From Paenibacillaceae bacterium (GTDB lineage: Bacteria; Bacillota; Clostridia; Lachnospirales; Lachnospiraceae): a stretch of DNA of 64,000 nt. The notes beneath the pieces were generated by a model. The model saw only the letters and a list, made by a program, of their open reading frames with translations. It made no database searches and had not been told where the DNA came from. Every line of letters starts with the position of its first letter. Position 1 is the stretch's first letter. The translations under genes were made by a program, and so were the position numbers. Positions 52,508 to 61,773 of the stretch are shown here, one piece after another. The stretch covers positions 37,410 to 101,409 of the forward strand of contig SVDS01000002.1 in NCBI GenBank assembly GCA_015057715.1, read 5' to 3'.

Positions 52508-53902
52508 TCAGATCAGTACATATTTCAGCACGAATAATACGGCTAAAATATACATGAGCAGACTTATTTTCTTTTTCTTTGCATTGCCTGTAACAACGTT
52601 AATAAACACATAAGAGATTACGCCCATGGCAATACCCTCAGAAATGCTGTACATAAACGGCATGGCAATGATTGCAATATAACTTGGAAGCGCTTCCGTA
52701 AAGTCAGAAAAGTCAACCTTGGTAACAGATGTCATCATAAGGAATCCTACAACAACCAAAGCTGGCGCAGTTGCAAAAGATGGAATTGCAAGGAAAATCG
52801 GAGATAAAAACAGGGATAAGCCAAACAGTATGGCTGCTACTACTGCTGTTAATCCGGTTCTTCCGCCTTCTGCTACTCCTGCAGCACTTTCTACAAACGT
52901 TGTAGTTGTTGAGGTACCAAATATAGCACCTACAGAAGTTCCAACAGCGTCTGCCAATAAAGCGCCTCTGATCTGAGGAAGCTTTCCATCTTTATCAAGC
53001 ATATCTGCTTTGGAAGCTACTCCGATTAAAGTCCCCAGTGTATCAAACATATCAACGAACAGAAATGCAAACATGACTACCAGGAAATCCACTGACAAAA
53101 TCTTTGAGAAATCCAGTTTAAATAAAGTTGGTGCCATACTTGGAACTCCAAAACCTCTTGAGAAATCCGGGAATACACTGTACATGCCAAGTTCCGGATT
53201 TGGCTGATATAAGCCCACAGCCTGACAGATCATGCCAAGTGCCCAAGTTGCCAAAATACCCCATAAGATATTACCTTTTACATTCTTTACAACCAGTACT
53301 GCCGTAAGAAGAATGCCGATTATGGCAAGTAATACTGTAATTCCTACAGAATGGAACGTTCCATCAGCAAGAGAACCCTTAAAAGAATACATGGTTACAA
53401 GAGTCGCTCCGTCAACCACTACCTTTGCATTCTGAAGTCCGATAAATGCAATGAATAAACCGATACCAACGGATACCGCATGTTTTAAATTCATGGGAAT
53501 TGCATTGAATATCGCCTCCCGGACACTGGTCAGGGAAAGAAGAATAAAGATAATACCTTCAATAAATACAGCTGCTAAAGCCATCTCCCAGGTATAACCC
53601 ATATTCAGTACTACGGTATAGGCAAAGTAAGCATTAAGACCCATTCCCGGTGCGAGAACAAACGGGTAATTTGCCAGACCTGCCATTAAAAGAGTTGCAA
53701 CTAAAGATGCCAGCGCTGTAGCAGTAAAAACTGCACCGCTGTCCATTCCTGCTGCTCCAAGAATACTTGGGTTCACTGCCAGAATGTAAGCCATCGTCAT
53801 AAATGTAGTGATTCCGGCTACCACCTCAGTTTTCACATCTGTGTGATTCTTAGATAAATGAAACACTTTTTCAAAAAATCCAACATTGGTATTTCGTTCC
53901 AT
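52508..53902 (-). CDS. AzgA/PbuG-type guanine/hypoxanthine permease
   Basis: 464 residues from the ATG at 53902, which has AAGGAGG at 6-7 nt; a longer frame to 53950 overlaps guaD. About 12 helices. Family signs are TEVVAGITTFMTMAYILAVN at the N-terminus, ANYPFVLAPGMGLNAYFAYT and FGTSTTTTFVESAAGVAEGG. AzgA-type transporters carry guanine, hypoxanthine or adenine. The gene follows guaD by 22 bp and is under the same guanine-type riboswitch, so guanine is the likely substrate. Confidence 0.9.
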   Translation of the reverse strand: MERNTNVGFFEKVFHLSKNHTDVKTEVVAGITTFMTMAYILAVNPSILGAAGMDSGAVFTATALASLVATLLMAGLANYPFVLAPGMGLNAYFAYTVVLNMGYTWEMALAAVFIEGIIFILLSLTSVREAIFNAIPMNLKHAVSVGIGLFIAFIGLQNAKVVVDGATLVTMYSFKGSLADGTFHSVGITVLLAIIGILLTAVLVVKNVKGNILWGILATWALGMICQAVGLYQPNPELGMYSVFPDFSRGFGVPSMAPTLFKLDFSKILSVDFLVVMFAFLFVDMFDTLGTLIGVASKADMLDKDGKLPQIRGALLADAVGTSVGAIFGTSTTTTFVESAAGVAEGGRTGLTAVVAAILFGLSLFLSPIFLAIPSFATAPALVVVGFLMMTSVTKVDFSDFTEALPSYIAIIAMPFMYSISEGIAMGVISYVFINVVTGNAKKKKISLLMYILAVLFVLKYVLI

Positions 53903-53924
53903 ACTTCCTACCTCCTTAGGTGCT

Positions 53925-55205
53925 CTAAAAAATTCGTTTCCCTTCCACATACTTCCCCGCGATGTGTCTGTCGTCAGACAGATAGATAAAACGTTCCAGC
54001 CGTTCCCTCGTATTAAGGGGCTGGGGATGACTTATACTGCTGTCATCCAGAATCAGAGCATCAAACTCATAACCTTCCAGAAAGCTGCCTGCTTTTCCAA
54101 AGAAAGAGCCTCCTCCCATGGTTCCCAGGTAGAATGCCTCCTCAAACGTAACAGGCTTTAATGAGGAATCCACAAGGCGCCACCGAAGCTTTGATACCGA
54201 TACGGCATCTGCCATGGCACGGAATATGGACTCACTGCTTCCTCCCGCTACATCGGTACCCAGGCCTGTCTTTAATCCCAGGTCCAGATAGGCACGGATG
54301 GGCGCAATGCCGGAAGCAAGGTTGGTGTTGGACTGGGGACAATGAGCAACATAAACTCCCCGCTTTTTCATCAGCTCGATCTCCTGTTCAGACGAATAGA
54401 CGCAATGTGCCATCACAGTCTTTTCCTCCCCACCGAACATGCCGAACTGATCATAAGCTTCGCCGTAACACCCGGTACTGGGACACAAGCTCTTCACCCA
54501 TTCAATCTCACTTAGATTCTCCGACAAATGGGATTGAACCGGAAGTCTGTATTTCCTCTTAAGCCTTCCCAGCCGTTCCATGAGATCATCGGTGCAGGAC
54601 GGAATAAATCTGGGTGTGAGAATAGGAGTTACATTCTTATACTTCTCTCTTGTATGGGAAAGCCATAAAAGAGTCTCCGCTTCTGACGCCTGTGCACTGG
54701 ACTCACATAGATAATCCGGCGCATTCCGGTCCATATTGACCTTTCCAACCATGGTCTTTAAACCAGTATCTTCCATGAGATCCATTAACAGCTCTGTGGC
54801 CGGTCCATGGATGGTGGCAAAGATACAGGCTCTCGTAGTCCCGCTTTTCTTCATCGTTTCTGCAAATATCTGGTAGGCCTTTTTTGCATATTCCAGATCG
54901 CCATATCTGGCTTCCTCCGGAAACGTATTGGTATTCAGCCAGTCTAACAGTTCTAAATCCATGGACAGACCGCGGAATGAATATTGCGGCGCATGGATAT
55001 GAAGATCAACTAGTCCCGGTATAATCAGCTTATCGTCACAGTCAATCAGCAAAAAGTCCTGAAACTGTTCCGGTATGCTTTTGAATACTCCGGCTGACTT
55101 CCCATTCTGGCATATTAAAAAACCCTGTTCCACCGTTTTTAACGTGTGGACATCCTCACTGTAGCAAATGTTTCCTTTTAGTATAAAATTTCCATCACCG
55201 GTCAT
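53925..55205 (-). CDS. guaD: Guanine deaminase
   Basis: 426 residues from the ATG at 55205 (AGGAGG at 5 nt), an amidohydrolase. Metal and active-site residues show in GLVDLHIHAPQYSFRG near residue 60, VQSHLSEN near 210, MAHCVY near 250 and GLGTDVAGGSS near 300. The HIHAPQY motif is typical of guanine deaminase. It makes xanthine and ammonia from guanine, so the operon feeds xanthine into the xdh/ygfK pathway. A guanine-type aptamer and a strong promoter are upstream. Confidence 0.9.
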   Translation of the reverse strand: MTGDGNFILKGNICYSEDVHTLKTVEQGFLICQNGKSAGVFKSIPEQFQDFLLIDCDDKLIIPGLVDLHIHAPQYSFRGLSMDLELLDWLNTNTFPEEARYGDLEYAKKAYQIFAETMKKSGTTRACIFATIHGPATELLMDLMEDTGLKTMVGKVNMDRNAPDYLCESSAQASEAETLLWLSHTREKYKNVTPILTPRFIPSCTDDLMERLGRLKRKYRLPVQSHLSENLSEIEWVKSLCPSTGCYGEAYDQFGMFGGEEKTVMAHCVYSSEQEIELMKKRGVYVAHCPQSNTNLASGIAPIRAYLDLGLKTGLGTDVAGGSSESIFRAMADAVSVSKLRWRLVDSSLKPVTFEEAFYLGTMGGGSFFGKAGSFLEGYEFDALILDDSSISHPQPLNTRERLERFIYLSDDRHIAGKYVEGKRIF

Positions 55206-55352
55206 AGAACCTCCTGTTCCGCACAAACAAAAATACGGCAGCCAAATTGCAACGTTCCTAAAAACCAAGCAATAAAAAACTACCGTCTCATTCTGTCGCT
55301 CCAAACGTGAACACAAATAGCACAGCTAAAAAAGCCGCCTTCCCATCACGAG
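55206..55352 (-). other. Leader between purine aptamer and guaD
   Basis: A non-coding leader after the aptamer. It contains two U runs on the minus strand (in GGCTTTTTTAGC and in GTAGTTTTTTATTGC), each of which could end an attenuator hairpin. I could not resolve a single convincing expression platform by eye. Confidence 0.4.
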
Positions 55353-55424
55353 GAAACTTATAGACAACTATTACGGTAGTTGGTAGAAACACTCATCCAA
55401 TTATGAGCATATATAAGTTTCTTG
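55353..55424 (-). promoter_or_regulatory. Guanine-type purine riboswitch aptamer
   Basis: The minus strand shows P1 (GAAACTTATA / TATAAGTTTC), P2 (CTCAT / ATGAG), the conserved J2/3 core GTTTCTACC and P3 (CAACTA / TAGTTG) with loop CCGTAA. J3/1 reads TCTAT, with C at the position that pairs with guanine or hypoxanthine (U in adenine aptamers). The GG of L2 can kiss the CC of L3. Both loops appear one base shorter than in classical examples. Confidence 0.85.
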
Positions 55425-55465
55425 AATACTGATACTTAACAAATTTTGTGACCTCTGACAGGTTG

Positions 55466-55495
55466 ACTATAACATATTGTAAAACTATTTGTCAA
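55466..55495 (-). promoter_or_regulatory. Strong promoter of the guaD operon
   Basis: The minus strand has a perfect -35 TTGACA (55490-55495) and a -10 TATAGT (55466-55471) at 18 bp, or TTATAG at 17 bp. Transcription would start about 35 bases before the aptamer. The gap 55496-55605 further upstream holds no feature I can support. Confidence 0.8.
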
Positions 55496-55605
55496 TGCCA
55501 ATTTTGTTTTAAATCATTTGTCTTTAAATGCTGTCTTTTCTATATTAATGCGGCATTTTTCCGACTATTTTTCTTCTATTAATTGCATATCCAGAATTTA
55601 AAACT

Positions 55606-55842
55606 CTAAATGAAATACTCCCCTACAGATTCCCAGGAAAGGTCTTTCTTTTCCATCCATTGGCTGATGTTTCCGGCCCAGTCAGCAGGCATCGCCCAGG
55701 AAAGTCCGCAGCCTGCCTTAATCTCTCTTGGTACCGGAATAATTCTTCCCGGAATCGCTTCTTTCATACACGCCGTCTCCATGGCAATCGCTTCCGTAAC
55801 GGTATGAAATGTCACTACAGTCTTTAATTCTTTCTGCCTCAT
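55606..55842 (-). CDS. DUF3343 protein, putative selenium/sulfur carrier-like
   Basis: 78 residues from the ATG at 55842 (AGGAG at 5 nt); a TTG at 55857 is unlikely. The chain has the DUF3343 pattern: VVTFHTVTEAIAMETAC, PREIKAGCGLSWAMP with one conserved Cys, and a C-terminal helix ending in EYFI. DUF3343 genes cluster with selD and the cysteine-desulfurase-like gene in selenium-using bacteria. The Cys may carry persulfide or selenium; this has not been proved for the family as far as I know. Confidence 0.8.
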   Translation of the reverse strand: MRQKELKTVVTFHTVTEAIAMETACMKEAIPGRIIPVPREIKAGCGLSWAMPADWAGNISQWMEKKDLSWESVGEYFI

Positions 55843-55853
55843 CCTGTCTCCTG

Positions 55854-56999
55854 TCAATGTCTGCTCAATTCTCTGACTGCTTTTACCGCCTGATCAATTT
55901 CCTCTTCTGTATTAAAGTGAGACATGGAAAACCGTACTGCCCCCTGCTTTTCGGTTCCCAGCGCCTGATGCATCAGGGGAGCACAATGTGCACCTGCTCT
56001 TGCATAGATCTCATAAGAAACCGCCAGTTCGTCTGCTATTTCACCAGAATCGTAATCCCCTATATTCAGGGTAACAACAGGTGCCCGCTTATCAAGGCTC
56101 TCTAAGGAAAAATCCCCGTAAACCATGACGCCCGGAATATCCTTCACCCCTTCATAAAACTGTCTCATCAAACACTGTTCCCGCTTACGGATAAACTCCA
56201 TCCCCGTCTGCCCGATATAGAGAAGTGCTGCATGAAGCCCTGCCAGGCCATGACAGTTTAAGGTACCTGCTTCCAGTCGCTCCGGCATCTGCTCCGGCTG
56301 TGTCCTTAAAAAGCTTTGCACTCCGCTTCCGCCTACAATCAGCGGCTGAATGTCAAGCCCTTCCCGTACACAGATCCCTCCTGTTCCCTGAGGACCTAAT
56401 AATCCCTTGTGTCCAGTAAAGCAGACCACATCAATTCCCATTTGTTCCATATCAATATCAAATACTCCGGCTGTCTGTGAAGCATCTAAAAGGAATAAGA
56501 TTCCAAGCTTTTTACAAATTTTCCCAATCTTCTCCAGGTCATTGACGTTTCCAGTTAAATTGGAAGCATGAGTACATACTACAGCTCTTGTATTACTCTT
56601 AAATGCCCTCTCAAAGTCCTCATAATTGATGCAGCCTTGTTTATCTGCAGGTAAAATGGTAAGCTCCACCCCTTTTTCTTCCATACGGTAAAGAGGGCGA
56701 AGCACGGAATTGTGTTCCATCATGGTGGTAATTACATGATCTCCAGGACGGAAAATTCCTTCCACTGCCAGGTTCAGACTCTCTGTAGAATTTGCTGTAA
56801 ATGCTACCTGGCTGGGACTCTTTGCATGAAACAGCCGGGATATCAGACTCCGGGTATCATAGATCATCCTGGCTGCATCAAGGGAAGCGCCATGAATGCC
56901 TCTGCCCGGATTCCCCATATGAAGTATGGCGTCGGCTACTGCCTTTCCTACTTCCTCAGGTTTTTGCAGGGAAGTGGCTGCATTATCCAGATAAATCAT
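55854..56999 (-). CDS. Cysteine desulfurase-family aminotransferase class V (EF2568-like)
   Basis: 381 residues. The PLP fold is complete: DNAATSLQKPEEVGKAV, FTANSTESLNLAVEG, DASQTAGVFDID, CFTGHKGLLGPQGTGGICVR with the cofactor Lys near residue 200, and a C-terminal GAHCAPLMHQ with the catalytic Cys. Members of this subfamily sit beside selD and are thought to provide selenium from selenocysteine or sulfur from cysteine. The start overlaps the selD stop by 4 bp (ATGA). Confidence 0.88.
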   Translation of the reverse strand: MIYLDNAATSLQKPEEVGKAVADAILHMGNPGRGIHGASLDAARMIYDTRSLISRLFHAKSPSQVAFTANSTESLNLAVEGIFRPGDHVITTMMEHNSVLRPLYRMEEKGVELTILPADKQGCINYEDFERAFKSNTRAVVCTHASNLTGNVNDLEKIGKICKKLGILFLLDASQTAGVFDIDMEQMGIDVVCFTGHKGLLGPQGTGGICVREGLDIQPLIVGGSGVQSFLRTQPEQMPERLEAGTLNCHGLAGLHAALLYIGQTGMEFIRKREQCLMRQFYEGVKDIPGVMVYGDFSLESLDKRAPVVTLNIGDYDSGEIADELAVSYEIYARAGAHCAPLMHQALGTEKQGAVRFSMSHFNTEEEIDQAVKAVRELSRH

Positions 57000-58051
57000 A
57001 AATGGTTCCTCAGTTTTACTGATTTTTCCTGTTTCTTCGTAACTTCACCGATAATCCGGCATGTTGTCTCCATGTCCGCCTGTGCAAAATCTTTCATAAT
57101 CTGCTCTCCGTCTTCCCTGGATACACTGATCAAAAGTCCTCCCGAAGTCTGGGGATCGCAGAATATATCAATCATACATTCCTCTGTATCTGCGTAATCC
57201 ACATGATCACTGGTATAGTTGCGGTTTTTATACGCCCCTTCCGGCACCAGGCCCATCCTTGCAAGCTCAAAGGCCTCCTTTTGTACAGGAAGATCTTTGA
57301 CAGAAATAACCAGGGTCACCCCGCTGCCCTCAGCCATCTCAACGGCATGCCCAGCCAGACCAAAACCCGTCACATCGGTGCAGCTGTGTACATCATACCG
57401 TTCAATCACCTGTTTTGCCTTACGGTTTAAGGAAGTCATCACCTTTATCACTTCATCTTTTGCCTCCTGTGAAGCTAAATCAGCCTTTACCGCAGTATTT
57501 ATAATACCGGTACCAAGAGGTTTTGTAAGAATTAAGATGTCTCCCGGTCTGGCTTCGCAGTTTTTAAAAACCTTATCCGGGTGGACAAATCCCGTCACAC
57601 TAAGCCCATACTTTGGTTCATCATCCTGAATGGAATGACCTCCTGCCAGTACAGCACCTGCCTCTAAAACCTTTGACGCACCGCCTTCTAATATCCTCCC
57701 CAGAATTGCCGGATTTAAGCAGTTGGGCCATGCCACAATGTTTAAAGCAACTTTGGGTTCTCCCCCCATGGCATAAATGTCACTGAGGGCATTGGCAGCG
57801 GCGATCTGGCCGAATGTATAGGGATCATCAACCACTGGTGTGAAAAAGTCCAGGGTCTGAATCAGTGCCAGTTCCTCACTTACCTTATAAATTGCACCAT
57901 CGTCAGAGGTTTCAATTCCAACCAGAAGACTGGGGTCATGAAACTTGGGTAAATGTTCCAGAATTCCAGCCAGAGTTCCTGGGCCGATCTTCGCGGCACA
58001 ACCGGCTGTTTTCGTCATCTGGGTTAATCTTACTTCACTGTCAGGTATCAT
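56996..58051 (-). CDS. selD: Selenide, water dikinase
   Basis: 351 residues. The N-terminal catalytic segment reads TKTAGCAAKIGPGTL: the reactive Cys and the Lys are present, but the second Cys common in the GCGCK motif is Ala. Further family motifs are LIQTLDFFTPVVDDPYTFGQ, GGHSIQDDEPKYGLSVTGFV and DVTGFGLAGHAVEMA. SelD makes selenophosphate from selenide and ATP. No selA, selB or tRNA-Sec gene is in the window, so selenium here is probably for the Mo-hydroxylase cofactor. It is the first gene of a three-gene operon. Confidence 0.93.
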   Translation of the reverse strand: MIPDSEVRLTQMTKTAGCAAKIGPGTLAGILEHLPKFHDPSLLVGIETSDDGAIYKVSEELALIQTLDFFTPVVDDPYTFGQIAAANALSDIYAMGGEPKVALNIVAWPNCLNPAILGRILEGGASKVLEAGAVLAGGHSIQDDEPKYGLSVTGFVHPDKVFKNCEARPGDILILTKPLGTGIINTAVKADLASQEAKDEVIKVMTSLNRKAKQVIERYDVHSCTDVTGFGLAGHAVEMAEGSGVTLVISVKDLPVQKEAFELARMGLVPEGAYKNRNYTSDHVDYADTEECMIDIFCDPQTSGGLLISVSREDGEQIMKDFAQADMETTCRIIGEVTKKQEKSVKLRNHL

Positions 58052-58083
58052 ATAGCACCATCTCCATTCTACTCAATTTGTGG

Positions 58084-61000
58084 TCAGTTTATGACAACTT
58101 CTTTCTTCAGCGCGAAGGAATAGATAATCCTCTCCTTCACTGTTTTGCCTGTAATCTGCTCCAGAGCCCGCCTGTAATATTCCATCTGGATTCCATAGCG
58201 GTCAGAAAGAACGGACTCCTGCCCTTCTTTCAAAAAGTCTGTTTTATAATCTACTAAAACCAGCTGCCCCTCTTCTTCCATATAAGCGTCAATGATTCCC
58301 TGTATGAGGATACGTTCATCGGAATCGGCCACATCCATCTCCCTGGCCGGTATCCCGATCACAAACTGCTGTTCCCGCTTTAACAGGCCTTTCTCCTGAG
58401 CTGCTGCCAGACGCTTTCCTAACGGTGATTTTATAAATGCAAGGAGCTGGGAAATGGAAAGCAGAGCAAAGCTTTCTTCACTTAGCCGGCCATCGCTTTT
58501 TAGATTCTCCAGTGCCAGGGTTAAGTCCTGTGCCGTCTTCACCTTTGAAAAATCCAGAAGTTCCAGAGCACGGTGATAGGCTGTACCCCGGCGCACACCT
58601 CCCGTCTTTTCTTCTTCTATTTCCTCTCTTAAAAAAGCTGGAATTGTGGGAAGAAAATCACTTTCTTCTTCATCTAAGAACTGCCCCTGCTTTTTCAGTT
58701 CAGAAACAGTGAGCTTGGTATGAAGTTTTATATCCTCTTCATAAGGATAAAAATAGGAAAGTGCCTCCTTTAAGCCTGTTTCAAAATCCTGGTCATAGCT
58801 TATTTTGGTATCCAGCCTCAGGAAACTTTCTTTCGTCAGTTTCTTGCTTACCTGCCGGTTCATTTCCCCCATAACAAGACCGGAAACTGTCAGCTCCTTC
58901 ATAATTAAATTCCCCGTATCCTGCCCGTCTTCAGACAATATACCTGTGGGAGAATATTTACCAGACAGGCTCATTAAAAGCCAGTCTAAATAAGAATCTG
59001 CCCCGGAGAGGAAGGAAAAGGGGATCTGGCCCTGGGCTCTCATTACGGTTGCATAACGCTCAAACTTTTTATCCAGATACCGGTCTAAGCCAGTCATGAT
59101 AAGCTTTTCCTTGGCCCTTGTCATGGCAACATAAAGGACTCGAAGTTCTTCTCCAAGGGCGCTTAGTTCCGTTTTTCTCTTTAAGACGTGTTTCTTTAAG
59201 GTTGGTGCCTTAATTCGTCTTTCCAGATCCATGTAATCGGTACCAATTCCCAGATCAGGATCGATGAGAAGTTTTCCGTAAGCATCCTGTTTGTTAAATT
59301 TTTTCCCCATTCCCGCCAGAAATACAACTGGAAACTCCAGACCCTTGCTCTTATGAATACTCATAACACGAACCGTATTCTCTTCTCCCAGAAGAGATGC
59401 TTCTCCAAAATCCGTATCATATTTTTTCAGATTTTCAATATACCGGATAAAGTGGAACAGCCCTCTGTAACTGGTCTGTTCATAGGCAGCTGCCTTTTCC
59501 ACCAGCATGGCAAGGTTGGCCCTTCGCACCTCTCCTCCCGGCATGGCGGAAACGTAGTCGAAATACCCAGTTTCTTCATATATGTCATAAAGAAGCTCAT
59601 GAATGGATAGATAGGCGGCTTTTTCCCTGTACTGAGAAAGCTCCCGGGTGAATCTTAGCAGCTTCTCATAAAGCTCAGGAGCACTTTCATCTTCCCTATC
59701 TTCATACTCCTTTAAATAATGCTGCCACGCTCCGTAAATCCCCCGGTCCTGCCCCTTCTTTGCAGCATTCTTCCATACAGCCAGCAGATGGGCCATCTCC
59801 TGGTCTGCAATTCCTGCTATGGGAGATTTAAAGACTGCAGCCAGGGGAATATCCTGCATGGGATTATCAATAATATTCAGCATGGAAAGGACTGTCTCCA
59901 CTTCTGAAGCGGAAAAATACCCAGTTTTACGCTCTGCATGGGCAGGAATCCCCTCATTCATCAAAATATTGACAAATTCCTCTGCCCAGCCGCTTAAGCT
60001 TCTTAATAAGATAACAATATCAGAGTATTGGCAGATCCGATATCCTCCTGTCTGTTCCAGATTTTTATCAAAGACAAGAAGTCCCCTATCCGGATCTGTC
60101 AGTTCCCTGATTTTTGAAGCAATTACCTTTGCTTCTGCTTCTCTGCCAGTATAATCAGCACTATCTTCGTCAAGCTGTTTTAATTGTTCGGAAGAACCAT
60201 GAATCAGAAGCAGCTCCGTCTTCTCTCCTGCACGGCCTTCTGATTCCTGAAAAACTGCTCCAGGGTGAAGTGCCGTCTCCTTTGTATAACGGATATTTCC
60301 CAGATTTTTTGTCATAATCTGATAAAATACCTCATTGATGCTGGTAAGTACTGACTCTCTGCTTCGGAAATTCTGATGAAGCTCAATCTTCTGATAGCTT
60401 CCTTCCTCACTGGAGTACCTCTGATACTTGTCTAAGAACAGCTGTGGCCTTGCCAGACGGAACTGGTAGATACTCTGCTTCACATCTCCTACCATGAAAA
60501 CATTGGGACTGCCAAACCGTTCTCTTGAAATGCTGTTGATCAGCGCTTCCTGTACCTCATTGCTGTCCTGATATTCATCTACCAGGATTTCCTCAAACTG
60601 GCGGCTGAATTCGTCAGCGGCTTCTGAAGGAACCCTGATTCCGTCTTCTTCCTTTAAAAGAATCTCCAGGGCATAATGTTCCAGATCATTAAAGTCCACC
60701 AGGTTGCGTTCCTTCTTTTTCTCCTGGTATCTGCGGGAATATTCTTCTGCCAGGTGAAGAAGCATGAAAACAGCTTCTTTAGTCCCTTCCATATCCGCTC
60801 CCACTTCTTCGGGAGATTCAAAGCAGTACAGATCGCAGAGCTTTCCAATGCCCTTTTTCACTCTGTCCCTGACTGCAGTGACAGCGGCCTTTTTTTCCTG
60901 ATCGATGTCCTTGCTTCGTATAGAAGCAAGTCTTACAAAGGATACCTCTTTCAGACGGCTGTTTAAGCACTCATAATCCTCTGCTTCCCCAAGAGATCTT

Positions 61001-61773
61001 AGCATCGCAGCATCACTTGCCAGCATGGGAAGATATGCTTCCGGTCCATTTTCCTCCTGGCAAATCTCCATGGCTGCTTCTGTCTGGATTAACAGCTCCT
61101 CAAGCAGCAGGGCAGCATCCTCCATCAGAAACCTCATCCAGGCGGTATCCTTCATGTGTTTCATATCACAGGCTGTAAGCTCCTGCCTGCAGTTATCAAG
61201 CCACTCCTTAGGCCAGGGATTACTTTGGGAAAAACGGTATACCTGCATGATAAAATCTTCAATTCCCCGGTCTGTCTTACCGGAAGCATAGGTCTCTACA
61301 AAGCATTCAAAGGAAGGATCCTTTGCTTCATAAAATTCTTCCAGCATCTCCTTCATCACATCTCCCCGTAGAAGAATCAGTTCTCCCTCATCTCCCACAC
61401 GAAAAGCCGGGTCAATGTCTAACCGGCTGTAATGCTCTCTGATGATACCCAGGCAGAAGCTGTCTATGGTGGTAATCTGGGCATAGGGAATCATGGCTGC
61501 CTGCATCTGAAGGTGCTCGTTATCCGGCTGCTCCATCAGTTTTTCATCCACCGCCTTTAAGACACGCTCCCTCATCTCATCGGCTGCTGCCTTTGTAAAT
61601 GTCATAACAAGAAGCTGATCGATTTTAAGGGGATTCTCTCCCTCCGTAATCATACGGATAATGCGTTCCACCAGAACAGCTGTTTTACCGCTGCCGGCTG
61701 CTGCCGATACCAGAAGATTTCTGTTTCTGCTTTCAATGACTGCTTTCTGTTCCTCTGTCCAGGTGATTGCCAT
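58084..61773 (-). CDS. addA: ATP-dependent helicase/nuclease subunit AddA
   Basis: 1229 residues. It opens with ITWTEEQKAVIESRNRNLLV and a Walker A (VSAAAGSGKTAVLVERIIRM). The UvrD-type box II ILVDEYQDSNEVQEALI lies near residue 395, and HKSKGLEFPVVFLAG near 800. The C-terminal nuclease has LVDYKTDF near 1175. AddA with AddB unwinds and resects double-strand breaks and recognises Chi in Firmicutes. The start overlaps the addB end by 41 bp, so the two are coupled. Confidence 0.95.
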   Translation of the reverse strand: MAITWTEEQKAVIESRNRNLLVSAAAGSGKTAVLVERIIRMITEGENPLKIDQLLVMTFTKAAADEMRERVLKAVDEKLMEQPDNEHLQMQAAMIPYAQITTIDSFCLGIIREHYSRLDIDPAFRVGDEGELILLRGDVMKEMLEEFYEAKDPSFECFVETYASGKTDRGIEDFIMQVYRFSQSNPWPKEWLDNCRQELTACDMKHMKDTAWMRFLMEDAALLLEELLIQTEAAMEICQEENGPEAYLPMLASDAAMLRSLGEAEDYECLNSRLKEVSFVRLASIRSKDIDQEKKAAVTAVRDRVKKGIGKLCDLYCFESPEEVGADMEGTKEAVFMLLHLAEEYSRRYQEKKKERNLVDFNDLEHYALEILLKEEDGIRVPSEAADEFSRQFEEILVDEYQDSNEVQEALINSISRERFGSPNVFMVGDVKQSIYQFRLARPQLFLDKYQRYSSEEGSYQKIELHQNFRSRESVLTSINEVFYQIMTKNLGNIRYTKETALHPGAVFQESEGRAGEKTELLLIHGSSEQLKQLDEDSADYTGREAEAKVIASKIRELTDPDRGLLVFDKNLEQTGGYRICQYSDIVILLRSLSGWAEEFVNILMNEGIPAHAERKTGYFSASEVETVLSMLNIIDNPMQDIPLAAVFKSPIAGIADQEMAHLLAVWKNAAKKGQDRGIYGAWQHYLKEYEDREDESAPELYEKLLRFTRELSQYREKAAYLSIHELLYDIYEETGYFDYVSAMPGGEVRRANLAMLVEKAAAYEQTSYRGLFHFIRYIENLKKYDTDFGEASLLGEENTVRVMSIHKSKGLEFPVVFLAGMGKKFNKQDAYGKLLIDPDLGIGTDYMDLERRIKAPTLKKHVLKRKTELSALGEELRVLYVAMTRAKEKLIMTGLDRYLDKKFERYATVMRAQGQIPFSFLSGADSYLDWLLMSLSGKYSPTGILSEDGQDTGNLIMKELTVSGLVMGEMNRQVSKKLTKESFLRLDTKISYDQDFETGLKEALSYFYPYEEDIKLHTKLTVSELKKQGQFLDEEESDFLPTIPAFLREEIEEEKTGGVRRGTAYHRALELLDFSKVKTAQDLTLALENLKSDGRLSEESFALLSISQLLAFIKSPLGKRLAAAQEKGLLKREQQFVIGIPAREMDVADSDERILIQGIIDAYMEEEGQLVLVDYKTDFLKEGQESVLSDRYGIQMEYYRRALEQITGKTVKERIIYSFALKKEVVIN

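Noticed and set aside
37816..58051. Selenocysteine-coding UGA codons in xdh, selD or neighbours
   Set aside because: All these frames are complete with Cys or other residues at the expected positions and end at stops in normal places; no in-frame UGA followed by conserved sequence was noticed.
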